From NCBI GenBank assembly GCA_030145055.1, contig JAQYWK010000006.1, forward strand, positions 62,001 through 126,000: a stretch of 64,000 nucleotides of DNA, written 5' to 3'. Below the pieces are notes generated by a model, which had not been told where the DNA came from, searched no databases, and saw nothing but the letters and a program-made list of their open reading frames with translations. Both the position numbers and the translations under genes were made by a program. How positions within the stretch are numbered: the first letter of the stretch is position 1; each line of letters starts with the position of its first letter. Source of the DNA: Desulfovibrio sp. (lineage in GTDB: Bacteria; Desulfobacterota; Desulfovibrionia; Desulfovibrionales; Desulfovibrionaceae). This document shows, in pieces, positions 18,212-27,847 of the stretch.

Positions 18212-18305
18212 GCTTGGTGAAAAAGGATTTAACTAAATCAGTAAGACTTAGCAAGCACTATTTCACTTTTTATCTAATTATTTTGAATAACATTAAAAAA
18301 AGTAC

Positions 18306-19223
18306 CTATTTAGGCAATATCAAGCTTCCGCGAAACTCATCTAATGACTTTGCATTCACTCTTGCCAGAACTTTCGGTAGCTCTTCTGCTATCTTAAATG
18401 CAGTATCAGGCCTCAAGAAATTAGCTGTTCCGATCTGAACAGCAGTTGCACCCACCAAAAGGAATTCTGCGGCGTCTTCTGCGGTGGCAATGCCGCCAAG
18501 CCCAATTACTGGAATCTTGACTGCGTTCACAGCCTGATAGACACAGCGTAGCGCTACGGGCTTAACAGCAGGCCCGGACAATCCACCAATGACGTTTGCC
18601 AGGCGTGGAGTACGTCGTTCAATATCTACAGCCATACCTGAGAGCGTATTAATCAACGATATGCCGTCTGCTCCGCCATCTTCGGCAGCTCGTGCGCAAG
18701 TGGCAATATCAGTCACGTTAGGAGAGAGCTTTATGATCACGGGCTTATTACCCGCGTTTTTCTTAACGGCTTCTGCAACCTTCGTAATCTGGCTCGGGTC
18801 CTGACCAAATGCAATCCCGCCCTCTTTTACGTTAGGGCACGATACATTCACTTCCAGTGCGGCAACGCCTTCTTCTCCGGCAAGAACAGCAGCGAGCTCA
18901 CCGAACTCTGCGGCATCTGTTGCGTAGAGATTCACAAATATAGGTAGCGTTTTCCATGGAAGCTTAGGTAATTTTTTAGTTAAAAAATCTTCCACACCGG
19001 GATTCTGAATACCAATAGCATTAAGCATTCCGCAGGGTGTTTCAGCAATTCTCGGCATCGGATTACCTTCTCTCGGCTTGAGAGAAAGTCCTTTAACTAC
19101 AATTCCACCAAGAGATTCAAGATCACCGAATCTTTTGAATTCCAGCCCGGAACCGAAAGTACCTGAAGCTGTTAAGATTGGGTTTTTTAACTTCAGCCCG
19201 GCAAAATCAACTGACATATCCAT
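18306..19223 (-). CDS. pyrD: Dihydroorotate dehydrogenase, type 1B catalytic subunit
   Basis: 305 residues. FMN enzyme oxidising dihydroorotate to orotate in pyrimidine synthesis. The catalytic base Cys129 (EVNVSCPNVKEGG) marks class 1, and Lys44 (VVKGLS) is an FMN/substrate contact. FMN phosphate-binding segments GLGGIATAEDA and AVQIGTANF are present. It starts 2 bp after the stop of the electron-transfer subunit gene with GGAGGG upstream, so the two are translationally coupled and form the NAD-linked 1B heterotetramer. Confidence 0.95.
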   Translation of the reverse strand: MDMSVDFAGLKLKNPILTASGTFGSGLEFKRFGDLESLGGIVVKGLSLKPREGNPMPRIAETPCGMLNAIGIQNPGVEDFLTKKLPKLPWKTLPIFVNLYATDAAEFGELAAVLAGEEGVAALEVNVSCPNVKEGGIAFGQDPSQITKVAEAVKKNAGNKPVIIKLSPNVTDIATCARAAEDGGADGISLINTLSGMAVDIERRTPRLANVIGGLSGPAVKPVALRCVYQAVNAVKIPVIGLGGIATAEDAAEFLLVGATAVQIGTANFLRPDTAFKIAEELPKVLARVNAKSLDEFRGSLILPK

Positions 19224-19225
19224 AT

Positions 19226-20020
19226 TTAACCCTCCATATCGATTGCAGTTGCTTTAAAAACTGGCCCGCTTGTACAAACTTGAGTGTGATGCCCTTCGCT
19301 ATCTTTACATACACAGCCGAGACATGCTCCAACTCCACAAGCCATGCGGTTTTCTAACGAAAGCTCAGCATCTACGCCGTACTTTAGTGCAGCTCTTTGA
19401 ATTGTGCGTAAGAAAGGAGTCGGACCACAGGCCACAACTAGCCCGTTTTTATCACCATATTCTTTAACAAGAGCTTCAACTCTTGCAATAATGGTTTGAA
19501 TGTCTTCAGGCTTGGTTTCTTGGATATCTTCCACTTCTACCTTATCTGACAGTGCCTTATAAGGATAATTACCAAGTGGAGGACGATGCGCAAAAAACAA
19601 CTTTAAATTTTCAGGTTGTTCATGGGAGTCGACATAACCGCAAAATGGCGCTATGCCCATCCCTCCAGCGAGCATTAGTACAGGGCGATCCTTCGGTTTA
19701 CTGAAAAATGAACCGAGCGGTCCCCATATATTAACTGAATCGCCTTTTGTAAGTTCCATTAAACGCTTTGTCCCCCGCCCTACTACTTGAAAAAGAATAG
19801 TCAGAGTGGTGTCGTCTGCGTTACTAATGGAAAAAGGACGTCCCCAAATAAGGTCAAGCGGCCACGATACGGGTCTGATCATAACAAACTGGCCAACGCG
19901 CCAGCCTGATTCCCAGCCCGGATATTCGAGCTTGAGTTCGACGATTTCCTCACCCGGTGAGGAGTGTCCGAGGGGCTTAATGTCAACGACTTTAACAGCC
20001 CTGCAATTGTTTGCACTCAT
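19226..20020 (-). CDS. pyrK: Dihydroorotate dehydrogenase electron-transfer subunit
   Basis: 264 residues. Ferredoxin-reductase-like FAD/NAD domains plus a C-terminal 2Fe-2S site. RPFSIS is the FAD-binding motif, MLAGGMGIAPF the NAD-binding glycine motif, and CGVGACLGCVC with a later Cys (QVCTSGP) supplies the cluster ligands. It passes electrons from PyrD to NAD. AGGAT precedes the ATG. First gene of the pyrK-pyrD pair, divergent from the U32 gene. Confidence 0.94.
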   Translation of the reverse strand: MSANNCRAVKVVDIKPLGHSSPGEEIVELKLEYPGWESGWRVGQFVMIRPVSWPLDLIWGRPFSISNADDTTLTILFQVVGRGTKRLMELTKGDSVNIWGPLGSFFSKPKDRPVLMLAGGMGIAPFCGYVDSHEQPENLKLFFAHRPPLGNYPYKALSDKVEVEDIQETKPEDIQTIIARVEALVKEYGDKNGLVVACGPTPFLRTIQRAALKYGVDAELSLENRMACGVGACLGCVCKDSEGHHTQVCTSGPVFKATAIDMEG

Positions 20021-20075
20021 GATTTAATCCTATAGATTTTTGCTACCCGCAGTATGCGGCAAAGCGTGATAAACT

Positions 20076-22052
20076 ATGACTAAGCATAAACCAGAAATTC
20101 TTGCCCCGGCGGGCGATAAAGCCTCTTTCCTTGCAGCAATAGCTGCGGGAGCGGATGCGATTTACGCCGGCCTTAAACATTTTTCCGCTCGCATGGAAGC
20201 TCATAACTTTTCAACAACAGAGCTTGCAGCCCTTGCGCAGCTTGCACGGGATAACGGTATTAAAACCTACATCCCGATGAACACATTGGTAAAACCTGAC
20301 GATATTGACTCCGCAGCCCGTCTGCTGGATAGAGTCGCCCACACAGTTAAACCTGATGGGATTATCGTTCAGGACCTTGCAATGGTCCAGATTGCTAGAC
20401 AAGTCGGATACGAAGGTGAAATTCACCTCTCAACTCTTGCCAACGTCAGCAGCCCTTCCGGGCTTAAAATCGCCGCTGAAATGGGCGTTGACCGCGTTGT
20501 TGTCCCTCGCGAACTCAATCTTGACGAAATAAAACAGATGGCAGAAGCCTGCCCTGAATCACTCAGTCTCGAAATGTTCGTACACGGTGCTCTTTGCTAC
20601 AGCGTATCAGGCCGTTGCTACTGGAGCTCATACTTCGGTGGCAAAAGCAGCCTCCGCGGACGCTGTGTACAACCTTGTCGTAGGCTTTATGGAACCTCTT
20701 CACGTAAAGATCAACCAAAACGTTTGTTCTCATGTCTCGACCTAAGTCTTGATGTTTTGACCAAACCTATGATTTCGATTCCTGAAGTATCTTCATGGAA
20801 AATTGAAGGTCGTAAAAAAGGTCCTCATTACGTATACTATACTGTTACAGGTTACCGTATGCTGCGTGACAATCCGAATGACGCTCAAATCCGCAAAAAC
20901 GCAACTCAGTTGCTTGAACTTGCGCTTAGCAGACCGTCATCTCATTCAAACTTTTTGCCACAGCGCCCATTTGTTCCGCTTGACCCGACTAACGAAACCG
21001 GATCCGGTTTCCTAATCGGTATCACCAAGCAGGAAAAAAACGGCAAGTCATACTTTGAATGCCGTCAGGAGCTTTTGCAAGGAGACTTCCTGCGTATCGG
21101 ATATCAGGATCAACCCGGTCATCAGACCATGAAGATCCGTAAATTCGTACCTAAACGCGGAAAAGTTACAATTCAAGCTCAAGGCAACGGCCGTCTAAAA
21201 TCCGGAACTAGAGTTTTCCTCATCGACCGCCGTGAAGAAGGACTGGTTAACGCTCTTAAGAAGCTTGAGACAGCCCTTTCTAAAATCAAGGTCGCTGAAA
21301 AAACATCCAGCTCTGTAAAAATTGATCTGCCACATCCGTTCAGTGTGACCGGACGCGTAAAGTTAATGAGTTTACAGCGTAATCCTCCTCGCGGAAGAAA
21401 TAAATACGGCACAGGTATCTGGCTTTCCGCCAATGCACTGGACCGTACGCCTAAACCGCTTGTGTCAAAGATCTGGTGGTACCTTCCACCTGTCATCTGG
21501 CCTAATGAAGAAGCTGAGTTCAAACAAATTCTAGGATACTGTCTCGCTCATGGCGCAACAGACTTCGTTCTCGGTTCACCTTGGCAGAAAGGGCTATTCC
21601 CCGACGATGACAAGCTGAACTTCCACGCAGGACCATTCTGTAATGTAGCCAATCCGCTCGCGCTGATGGAACTTTACGAGATGGGATTCAAGTCCGCATT
21701 TGTCAGCCCTGAGCTTTCAAAAGTAGACTTCCTCACCCTTCCTCAACATAGCCCTCTACCGCTTGGAATAATCACTTCCGGCCTCTGGCCGCTTGCTATT
21801 TCAAGGATCGTTGCGGAAGAAACAGAGCTTATGGCTCCGATCTACAGCCAGAAAAAAGAAATCTGCTGGGTTCGTAAATACAACCAGAACTACTGGGTTT
21901 ACCCCGGTTGGGAACTAGATCTTAAGGAAGTAACCAAAAAGCTCGAAAGTGCTGGTTACTCAATGTTCCTACAGATCACAGAAGCATGGCCGAAAGCTGT
22001 TCCAACCCCAAATAGAACCAGTACTTTCAACTGGGATCTCAGCTTAATGTAA
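20076..22052 (+). CDS. Peptidase U32 family protein (RlhA/TrhP-like)
   Basis: 658 residues. The N-terminal TIM-barrel-like U32 domain begins EILAPAGDKASFLAAIAAGADAIY. The U32 signature region near residues 168-208 (EMFVHGALCYSVSGRC, then SLRGRCVQPCR) contains the conserved cysteines. The length matches the long U32 forms such as E. coli RlhA, which hydroxylate rRNA or tRNA rather than act as peptidases. The true substrate here is unknown. It ends at an intrinsic terminator. Confidence 0.85.
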   Translation: MTKHKPEILAPAGDKASFLAAIAAGADAIYAGLKHFSARMEAHNFSTTELAALAQLARDNGIKTYIPMNTLVKPDDIDSAARLLDRVAHTVKPDGIIVQDLAMVQIARQVGYEGEIHLSTLANVSSPSGLKIAAEMGVDRVVVPRELNLDEIKQMAEACPESLSLEMFVHGALCYSVSGRCYWSSYFGGKSSLRGRCVQPCRRLYGTSSRKDQPKRLFSCLDLSLDVLTKPMISIPEVSSWKIEGRKKGPHYVYYTVTGYRMLRDNPNDAQIRKNATQLLELALSRPSSHSNFLPQRPFVPLDPTNETGSGFLIGITKQEKNGKSYFECRQELLQGDFLRIGYQDQPGHQTMKIRKFVPKRGKVTIQAQGNGRLKSGTRVFLIDRREEGLVNALKKLETALSKIKVAEKTSSSVKIDLPHPFSVTGRVKLMSLQRNPPRGRNKYGTGIWLSANALDRTPKPLVSKIWWYLPPVIWPNEEAEFKQILGYCLAHGATDFVLGSPWQKGLFPDDDKLNFHAGPFCNVANPLALMELYEMGFKSAFVSPELSKVDFLTLPQHSPLPLGIITSGLWPLAISRIVAEETELMAPIYSQKKEICWVRKYNQNYWVYPGWELDLKEVTKKLESAGYSMFLQITEAWPKAVPTPNRTSTFNWDLSLM

Positions 22053-22075
22053 AAAGTTACATTATCTAAAAACTT

Positions 22076-22119
22076 AAAATCCCGATGCGAATATTATATT
22101 CTCGTCGGGATTTTTTTTT
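22076..22119. terminator. Bidirectional intrinsic terminator
   Basis: Stem AAAATCCCGA / TCGGGATTTT with a partly paired loop and a following T-run. It lies between the convergent U32 and tautomerase genes. Confidence 0.75.
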
Positions 22120-22127
22120 AAATCCGC

Positions 22128-22472
22128 TTAGAATGTACGCCCGTCCCAACCTAACATTGAACGCTCAAGATCGCGAAATTCGATAAAAACTCTAGCGCCA
22201 ATAATTGATAATTCTTCATAAATAAAATCGCAAAATTTTTCGGATAATATCGTAGTATTATCTTTGTTAAGCGTAAGACTACCGACAGTAACGAACGCAG
22301 CAGGTTCATTCTTCCCGGAAATAACCATTTTCAAATTCTGGTGCAGCATAACAGTCACATAGACTTCAGGCTTACCGATTGCCGTTGAGGCAAACTTTGA
22401 AAGTTCAGCTACAAAAACATCCGCTCTATCAGAATCTAATGATATATTGGTCTCAACCCTTATGAAAGGCAT
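22128..22472 (-). CDS. MIF-like tautomerase
   Basis: 114 residues. MPFIRVETN gives an N-terminal proline after Met removal, the catalytic base of the tautomerase/MIF superfamily. The later VTVGSLTL and YEELSIIGARVFIEF segments fit the MIF fold and length. It would act on enol/keto forms of small carbonyl compounds. It lies 14 bp after the XRE regulator gene in the same direction, so the two are probably cotranscribed and divergent from the TRAP operon. Its substrate may relate to the transported compound, but this is inference. Confidence 0.75.
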   Translation of the reverse strand: MPFIRVETNISLDSDRADVFVAELSKFASTAIGKPEVYVTVMLHQNLKMVISGKNEPAAFVTVGSLTLNKDNTTILSEKFCDFIYEELSIIGARVFIEFRDLERSMLGWDGRTF

Positions 22473-22486
22473 CGTCCCCCTCCTTT

Positions 22487-23374
22487 TTATGAGTGAGTTT
22501 CATCAATAAGATTTCTCAGAAATTTAGCAGCCTCAGGCCCTTTCAATGATCTAACCCAAAGCTCGTTAACCATTTTCTCATGAAGGGACAAAGCCTCAGG
22601 TGCGGATGTTATCATTGCTACTCCTAAACGAACGTTAGGAAATTCACCAAGCCTGAATGGACTAACAGCAACACTCGCGCGTCCCGGTTGACGGAAAATT
22701 TGAAAACTCGTGCTCGGAATTGAATCAACTAAAATCCCTATCTGAATTCCAATAGGCTGTTTTTCGAGCATATCAAGAACGTTTTCAATTTCTCTGCGCG
22801 CAACTTCTTTACGTTCCTGAATAACATCGAAAGGCAAATCATACGTTCCAATAAAGCCATTGCGCAAAAATCTTTCAAGCTCTGTTGCCGAAACCAGACT
22901 CACAATGCTCGGTTTGCGTTCGCGATAGGATTTTTTACGTTCTTTCAAAATTGATAAAATTTCATCAATCATATGATCAGCCTGTTCCATATCTGGAAGC
23001 CCAGCAGGAAGCCCCTCACGCAAAACCACCGCTAGAAAATCATCAAATTCATCTGTAGTTAATAGATAAGAGACAGGACCGAACATTACAAAAAGATGCT
23101 CCGCAACAGACTCAGCCTGTCGCATTCTTTCGAAGAAACTTACGGCTGAAGCAACATATTCTACCCCTACCCCCATAAGAGAAGTAAGTGATACGCCTAA
23201 AAGATCAGCAATACTTTCAAGGGTTTCAAGCTTAGGAGGGTCTCCCTTTTCATAACGATAAAGGGCCGCACGTGATATGCCGATCTTAGCAGCAATATCT
23301 TCCGCACTATACTCACTTCCTAGTCTAAAAGCCTTAAGCCGCTGACCTATTTCTTTAGAACAAAGTTCGCCCAT
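22487..23374 (-). CDS. XRE-family transcriptional regulator
   Basis: 295 residues. An N-terminal Cro/CI helix-turn-helix (about 8-65) contains LKAFRLGSEYSAEDIAAKIG and ISRAALYRYEKGDPPKLETL. The remaining 225 residues form a ligand-sensing region I do not recognise. The ATG at 23374 has GGAG 7 nt upstream; the in-frame TTG before it is less likely. It is divergent from the TRAP substrate-binding gene across a 214-bp gap containing a 14-bp perfect inverted repeat, so it probably controls that operon. Confidence 0.82.
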   Translation of the reverse strand: MGELCSKEIGQRLKAFRLGSEYSAEDIAAKIGISRAALYRYEKGDPPKLETLESIADLLGVSLTSLMGVGVEYVASAVSFFERMRQAESVAEHLFVMFGPVSYLLTTDEFDDFLAVVLREGLPAGLPDMEQADHMIDEILSILKERKKSYRERKPSIVSLVSATELERFLRNGFIGTYDLPFDVIQERKEVARREIENVLDMLEKQPIGIQIGILVDSIPSTSFQIFRQPGRASVAVSPFRLGEFPNVRLGVAMITSAPEALSLHEKMVNELWVRSLKGPEAAKFLRNLIDETHS

Positions 23375-23463
23375 CAAAAGTCTCCGCTATACTACATTAA
23401 TATGAACATAAAAGCCCAATCATTAAAAAAACATTATGCCATCTTTGTTAATTACAATTACTT

Positions 23464-23515
23464 AAATTCTCATTTTTGTGAATACTTATTTTATTTGTGT
23501 TAAAAATGAGAATTT
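23464..23515. promoter_or_regulatory. Long inverted repeat, probable regulator-binding site
   Basis: AAATTCTCATTTTT at 23464-23477 is perfectly complementary to AAAAATGAGAATTT at 23502-23515, with 24 bp between them. The right arm abuts a TTGACA (23518-23523) that can be the -35 of the TRAP operon. Arm centres are 38 bp apart, suitable for two dimers on one DNA face or a loop. Binding by the divergent XRE protein is inference. Confidence 0.6.
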
Positions 23516-23588
23516 TCTTGACAATAAACACGCTAGTAATTCAAAATAAAAAGATCAAATCATAGCTGCATAATAAGGAGGCCTCTGA

Positions 23589-24608
23589 ATGAAATTTTCT
23601 GCACGTATTGTTACAACACTTTTGGCTGTCTGTATGGTTCTCGGCGGAGTTATCTCTGCTGGAGCTGCTGAGTTCGAAGCTCGCATTGGACATCTTGAAT
23701 CCGCACTTCAGTCCCGTCATCAGGGACTTGAAAAAGTTGCCAAGCTCGTAAAAGAGCGTACTGGTGGCGCTGTTGAATTCAAACTTTTCCCTTCCTCACA
23801 GCTGGGCAATCAGCGTCAGATGAACGAAAGCGTACAGTTCGGTACTATTGAAGGTACTATTTCTCCTGCGGCTTTCCTTGGCGGATTCAACCCTGCTGTA
23901 TCCATTATGGATATTCCTTTCCTACTTCCTGCTGACCGCGTTAAAGCACAGGAAATTCGTCAGGGTAAATTCGGTAAAGAACTCCTCAAAAGCTTCGACG
24001 CCAGAGGATTCACAGCAATCGCAACATGGCCTAACGGACGTAAAAACTTCACTTCAAACAAACCTCTCGGTTCAGTTGAAGCATACAAAGGACAGCGTTT
24101 CCGTGTAATGGATTCCAAAATCCTTATCGAGCAGTTTGCTGCAATCGGTGCTTCCGCTATCGCTCTTCCTTTCGGGGAACTTTACACAGCTCTACAGAAT
24201 GGAGTTGTTGACGGTGAAGAGAATCCTCTTGATACCATCCAGCGCATGAAATTTTACGAAGTTCAGAAGTACCTTGTTCTTTCCGAACACGGCGCAATGG
24301 AAGATTTCGTTCTTTTCAACCCAACATGGTGGGATAGCCTTCCAGCTAAATACCAGGATGTTATCGTAGCAGCTTTCCTTGAAATTATGCCTGGAGTTGA
24401 AGCTCACAAAGAGCAGGCTCAGAAAGACGCTCTTGCTATTATCGAAAAAGCAGGCGTAAAAGTCAGCCCTCTTTCAAGTGCTGACCGCGCAACAATGCGT
24501 GGACTCATGTACCCTAAAACCATCGCAGCATACCTCGACCGTGCAGGTAGCGAAGGTGAAAAACTCGTAAAATTGTACGAAGCTGAATACAAACGCATCG
24601 TAAAATAA
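23589..24608 (+). CDS. TRAP transporter substrate-binding protein (DctP type)
   Basis: 339 residues. A signal peptide ending AGAAEF is followed by the DctP fold: IGHLESALQSRHQGLEKVAK, GQRFRVMDSKILIEQFAAIG, and ALQNGVVDGEENP, which precedes the hinge. The conserved Arg in FRVMDSK normally salt-bridges a substrate carboxylate, so the ligand is probably an organic acid. A strong AGGAGG lies upstream. The small and large permease genes follow. Confidence 0.93.
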   Translation: MKFSARIVTTLLAVCMVLGGVISAGAAEFEARIGHLESALQSRHQGLEKVAKLVKERTGGAVEFKLFPSSQLGNQRQMNESVQFGTIEGTISPAAFLGGFNPAVSIMDIPFLLPADRVKAQEIRQGKFGKELLKSFDARGFTAIATWPNGRKNFTSNKPLGSVEAYKGQRFRVMDSKILIEQFAAIGASAIALPFGELYTALQNGVVDGEENPLDTIQRMKFYEVQKYLVLSEHGAMEDFVLFNPTWWDSLPAKYQDVIVAAFLEIMPGVEAHKEQAQKDALAIIEKAGVKVSPLSSADRATMRGLMYPKTIAAYLDRAGSEGEKLVKLYEAEYKRIVK

Positions 24609-24621
24609 TTACTGTACCTCT

Positions 24622-24657
24622 AAGCGGGGAAGACTTGTCTTCCCCGCTTCTTTTTTT
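24622..24657 (+). terminator. Partial terminator between TRAP binding protein and permease genes
   Basis: Stem AAGCGGGGAAGA / TCTTCCCCGCTT with a very short loop and T7. It lies 13 bp beyond the binding-protein stop and 13 bp before the small permease start. Read-through would give more binding protein than permease. Confidence 0.75.
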
Positions 24658-24669
24658 CGGGAGAAAATT

Positions 24670-25191
24670 ATGCGGAAGATCTTAAGTTCCATACTTTCAG
24701 GTATTAGAACAGTCGAACGTGTTTTGGTTATTTCCATAAATTTACTTATGGTTGTCCTGTATACTTTTAACGTTCTAGTGCGCGAAATTCTTCCGCAATA
24801 CTCTAGTTCTTTCGCATGGATAGACGAAGCGACACGACTTCTCATGGTCTGGGCAGTATTTTTAGCCCTCGGCCTTGCCCTAGAGCGCGGCCGCCATGTT
24901 GCGGTTACAACTTTGCTTGAAAGGCTCCCGAAAACCCCTCAAAAAATTGTATGCTTACTTATCAATAGTACGGGCATAGTTTTTAGCTGCTACCTAGCAT
25001 GGCTTGGATATGCACTTGTTAAATTCGTAATGCGTACCGGACAGGTCAGCCCGACTCTAGGACTACCTATGTACTGGTTATACGTTGCTCCCACCATTGG
25101 ATTCATGCTTCTCGCCCTAAGGTACGGGCTTGAGTTGCTTAATATTAATAATCGTCGCACCAGACCTCTACTCGCAAATCCAAGCAACTAA
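24670..25191 (+). CDS. TRAP transporter small permease (DctQ type)
   Basis: 173 residues with four predicted membrane helices. The conserved DctQ segment is FAWIDEATRLLMVWAVFLAL. It forms the membrane complex with the large permease. GGAG precedes the ATG, and the large permease follows after 14 bp. Confidence 0.92.
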   Translation: MRKILSSILSGIRTVERVLVISINLLMVVLYTFNVLVREILPQYSSSFAWIDEATRLLMVWAVFLALGLALERGRHVAVTTLLERLPKTPQKIVCLLINSTGIVFSCYLAWLGYALVKFVMRTGQVSPTLGLPMYWLYVAPTIGFMLLALRYGLELLNINNRRTRPLLANPSN

Positions 25192-25205
25192 GGTGGTATC
25201 ATAAT

Positions 25206-26483
25206 ATGACTCCTGTAATTATTCTCATTGCCTTTGTAATGCTGGTTTGCGGCTTTGAAATGCTGCTCGTTCTCGGTATTCCAGCCTTTTTGACCAAGGC
25301 GTTCTTATTTCCAAGAATTCCTGATCCAGTCCTTATTCAAAAGCTGGTCGGCGGCATCAATTTTTCTACACTACTTGCTATCCCATTTTTCATTTTCGCA
25401 GCAGAGCTTATGGCCTCAGGCCAAATAGCAAAGCGTTTAACTGACCTTATCAAACATTTCACAGCACACAGACTCGGCGGCATTGGACACACTACGATTG
25501 TAGGTTCCATGGCCTTCGGTTCTGTTTCCGGCTCAGCTCCTGCAACTGTCGCCGCCATGGGCAAGCTCATGTACCCCGAACTGCGCAAAACAGGATTCAG
25601 TGAAAAATTCAGCCTTGGTTTGATTGTTTCCAGCGCAGAAACAGCTCTGCTCATTCCTCCAAGTATCACCCTCATTATTTACGGCTGGATGACCGGAACT
25701 TCCATCACAGGACTTTTCATCGGTGGTCTTGGCGTAGGAATTACACTTGGACTGGCATTTTGTGGATTAGTTATTTTTGAAAGTATTAGAAAAGGTGTAG
25801 GCCGAGGCGAAAAATCTACCATACCTTTCCTCAAAACATTCAATGCGGCGTCATGGGCATTAGGACTACCTGTTATTATTCTAGGTGGTATTTACACGGG
25901 TTTATTCACCCCAACCGAAGCCGCCGCGGTATCAGTTGTCTATGCAATCTTTGTTGAGGCAGCGATTTATAAAAATCTGACATTTCCCAGATTAATTAGA
26001 ATTACTGAACGAGCTGCAATTTCAACCACAATTATTTTCATTCTGCTGGCAATGGGAAGCGTTCTTTCCTACTTCGTAACGCTTGCTCAGGTTCCGGTTT
26101 TGATCACCAATTTCCTAACGGACATTCAGGCTGGACCTATCACCTTCCTCCTTATTGTTAATATTGCTTTCTTCATTGCAGGAATGTTTATTGATCCGAA
26201 CTCAGCACTGCTGATTCTTGTTCCACCGCTTTTCCCTGTTGCACTTTCCATGGGAATTGATCCAATTCACTTTGGTGAAATCGTCTGTTTGAACATTTGT
26301 ATCGGTATGATCACACCGCCCTTTGGCCTTGATATATTTGTGGCATCGTCAACACTGAATAAGCCCGTCATGTCAATTATTCAAGGTGTATGGCCATTCC
26401 TACTCATCAACATCCTTGTGTTGATGCTCGTAACGTACGTACCGGGCCTTGCTACTTTCCTTCCCGGACTACTTGCTCCTTAA
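25206..26483 (+). CDS. TRAP transporter large permease (DctM type)
   Basis: 425 residues of mostly membrane helices. Family hallmarks are IPFFIFAAELMASGQIAKRL, AFGSVSGSAPATVAAMGKLM, LIPPSITLIIYGWMTG and YTGLFTPTEAAAVSVVYA. It carries the sodium-coupled transport path for the ligand delivered by the DctP protein. AAGGTGG precedes the ATG. Confidence 0.95.
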   Translation: MTPVIILIAFVMLVCGFEMLLVLGIPAFLTKAFLFPRIPDPVLIQKLVGGINFSTLLAIPFFIFAAELMASGQIAKRLTDLIKHFTAHRLGGIGHTTIVGSMAFGSVSGSAPATVAAMGKLMYPELRKTGFSEKFSLGLIVSSAETALLIPPSITLIIYGWMTGTSITGLFIGGLGVGITLGLAFCGLVIFESIRKGVGRGEKSTIPFLKTFNAASWALGLPVIILGGIYTGLFTPTEAAAVSVVYAIFVEAAIYKNLTFPRLIRITERAAISTTIIFILLAMGSVLSYFVTLAQVPVLITNFLTDIQAGPITFLLIVNIAFFIAGMFIDPNSALLILVPPLFPVALSMGIDPIHFGEIVCLNICIGMITPPFGLDIFVASSTLNKPVMSIIQGVWPFLLINILVLMLVTYVPGLATFLPGLLAP

Positions 26484-26557
26484 CAAACTGAATAGATTAA
26501 AATTATAAATAGAATATGAACGCAATAGTTAACGAACACTCAACAGGGGCAAAAACA

Positions 26558-27847
26558 ATGAATCCGCACACGATCACTGAAACTAAGCCCAGTCTCGAAC
26601 ATCTTACAAATGATGCTGAAAAAATCTTTGCCGATCTTGAAGAATTATCGAAAGACAGTATCGGTGTCTCACGCCCTTCCTACGGTGAAGGAGAAAGCAA
26701 AGCTCTCGATATGGTTGAAGGTATTGCGATAAAAGAAGGGCTGATTACTTCCCGCGACTCTGCAGCAAATCTTGTTATTGAACTTGAAAAGATTCCTGAT
26801 GATCAGGAATACATAATGATAGGTTCGCATCTAGATACAGTGCCGCAAGGTGGTAATTATGATGGAGCAGCTGGTGTACTTGCAGGTTTACTCTGCCTTG
26901 TTCATTTTAAAAGGACTGGAACGACTCCGGAAGTTCCAGTTAAAGTAATCGCTCTGAGAGCTGAAGAAAGCGCATGGTTCGGAGCATGTTACCTTGGCTC
27001 GAAAGCACTTCTCGGCCAACTTGCAGCATCCGAACAAGACCTAACTCAACGCGATGATGGTAAATCTCTCGGAACGCACATGGCTGAGTGCGGGGCAGAA
27101 ATTAAGAGAATAGCAAAGGGCGAAAAGCTGATCGATACGACAAAGATCAAAGCCTTCTTCGAATTACATATTGAGCAGGGTCCTGTCATGATCGCCCGCA
27201 ACCTACCTGTAGCAGCTGTTACAGGTATTCGCGGCAACTTCCGCCATCGCGCAATAAAATGTATAGGGGAAGCCGGACATTCTGGCGCAGTACCGCGTTG
27301 GCTCAGAAAGGACGCTGTATTTGCTACAGCGGATCTAATCACACGAATAGATGATCACTGGACAACAATTTTGCAGCATGGTGGTGATTTAGTTACGACC
27401 ATGGGAATGCTTTCTACAGATCCGCAACACCACGCAATGTCTAGGATTCCGGGTGAAGTTACTTTCAGTTTTGAGGCGCGAAGCCAGTATGAGCATACCT
27501 TGACTGCAATCGAAGCTTTGCTCCATTCTGAGTGTGCAACCATTACTTATGACCGCAAAGTTCAGTTTGAATTTGATAAACCTGTAAAAACTCCGCCCGC
27601 AGTGCTTGACCAAAGTATTGTTGAGCGCATAAATAGAGCTTGCGGGGATGAAGGTTTGCCAATAGAACCTATTCCTAGCGGAGCTGGTCATGATGCTTCA
27701 CTTTTCGCGAATGCCGGAGTTCCTACTGGAATGATATTTGTGAGAAACCGCAATGGTTCGCATAATCCTGAAGAAGAAATGGATATAGCTGATTTTATTA
27801 GGGGTACTTCTGTACTATACAGCACTATTACGGAGTTCAAATCATGA
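26558..27847 (+). CDS. M20-family N-carbamoyl-L-amino acid / allantoate-type amidohydrolase
   Basis: 429 residues from the chosen ATG, which has AGGGG 8 nt upstream; an in-frame ATG 14 codons earlier lacks a ribosome site. Dinuclear-metal M20 motifs: SHLDTVPQGGNYDGAAGV, RAEESAWFGACYLGSKAL, ELHIEQGPV and PSGAGHDAS. These match the hydantoinase/carbamoylase branch, which releases CO2 and ammonia from ureido groups. It sits between a TRAP permease and pyrC, whose start overlaps its stop (ATGA). Candidate substrates are N-carbamoyl-amino acids, ureidopropionate or allantoate. The choice between them is not visible. Confidence 0.85.
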   Translation: MNPHTITETKPSLEHLTNDAEKIFADLEELSKDSIGVSRPSYGEGESKALDMVEGIAIKEGLITSRDSAANLVIELEKIPDDQEYIMIGSHLDTVPQGGNYDGAAGVLAGLLCLVHFKRTGTTPEVPVKVIALRAEESAWFGACYLGSKALLGQLAASEQDLTQRDDGKSLGTHMAECGAEIKRIAKGEKLIDTTKIKAFFELHIEQGPVMIARNLPVAAVTGIRGNFRHRAIKCIGEAGHSGAVPRWLRKDAVFATADLITRIDDHWTTILQHGGDLVTTMGMLSTDPQHHAMSRIPGEVTFSFEARSQYEHTLTAIEALLHSECATITYDRKVQFEFDKPVKTPPAVLDQSIVERINRACGDEGLPIEPIPSGAGHDASLFANAGVPTGMIFVRNRNGSHNPEEEMDIADFIRGTSVLYSTITEFKS

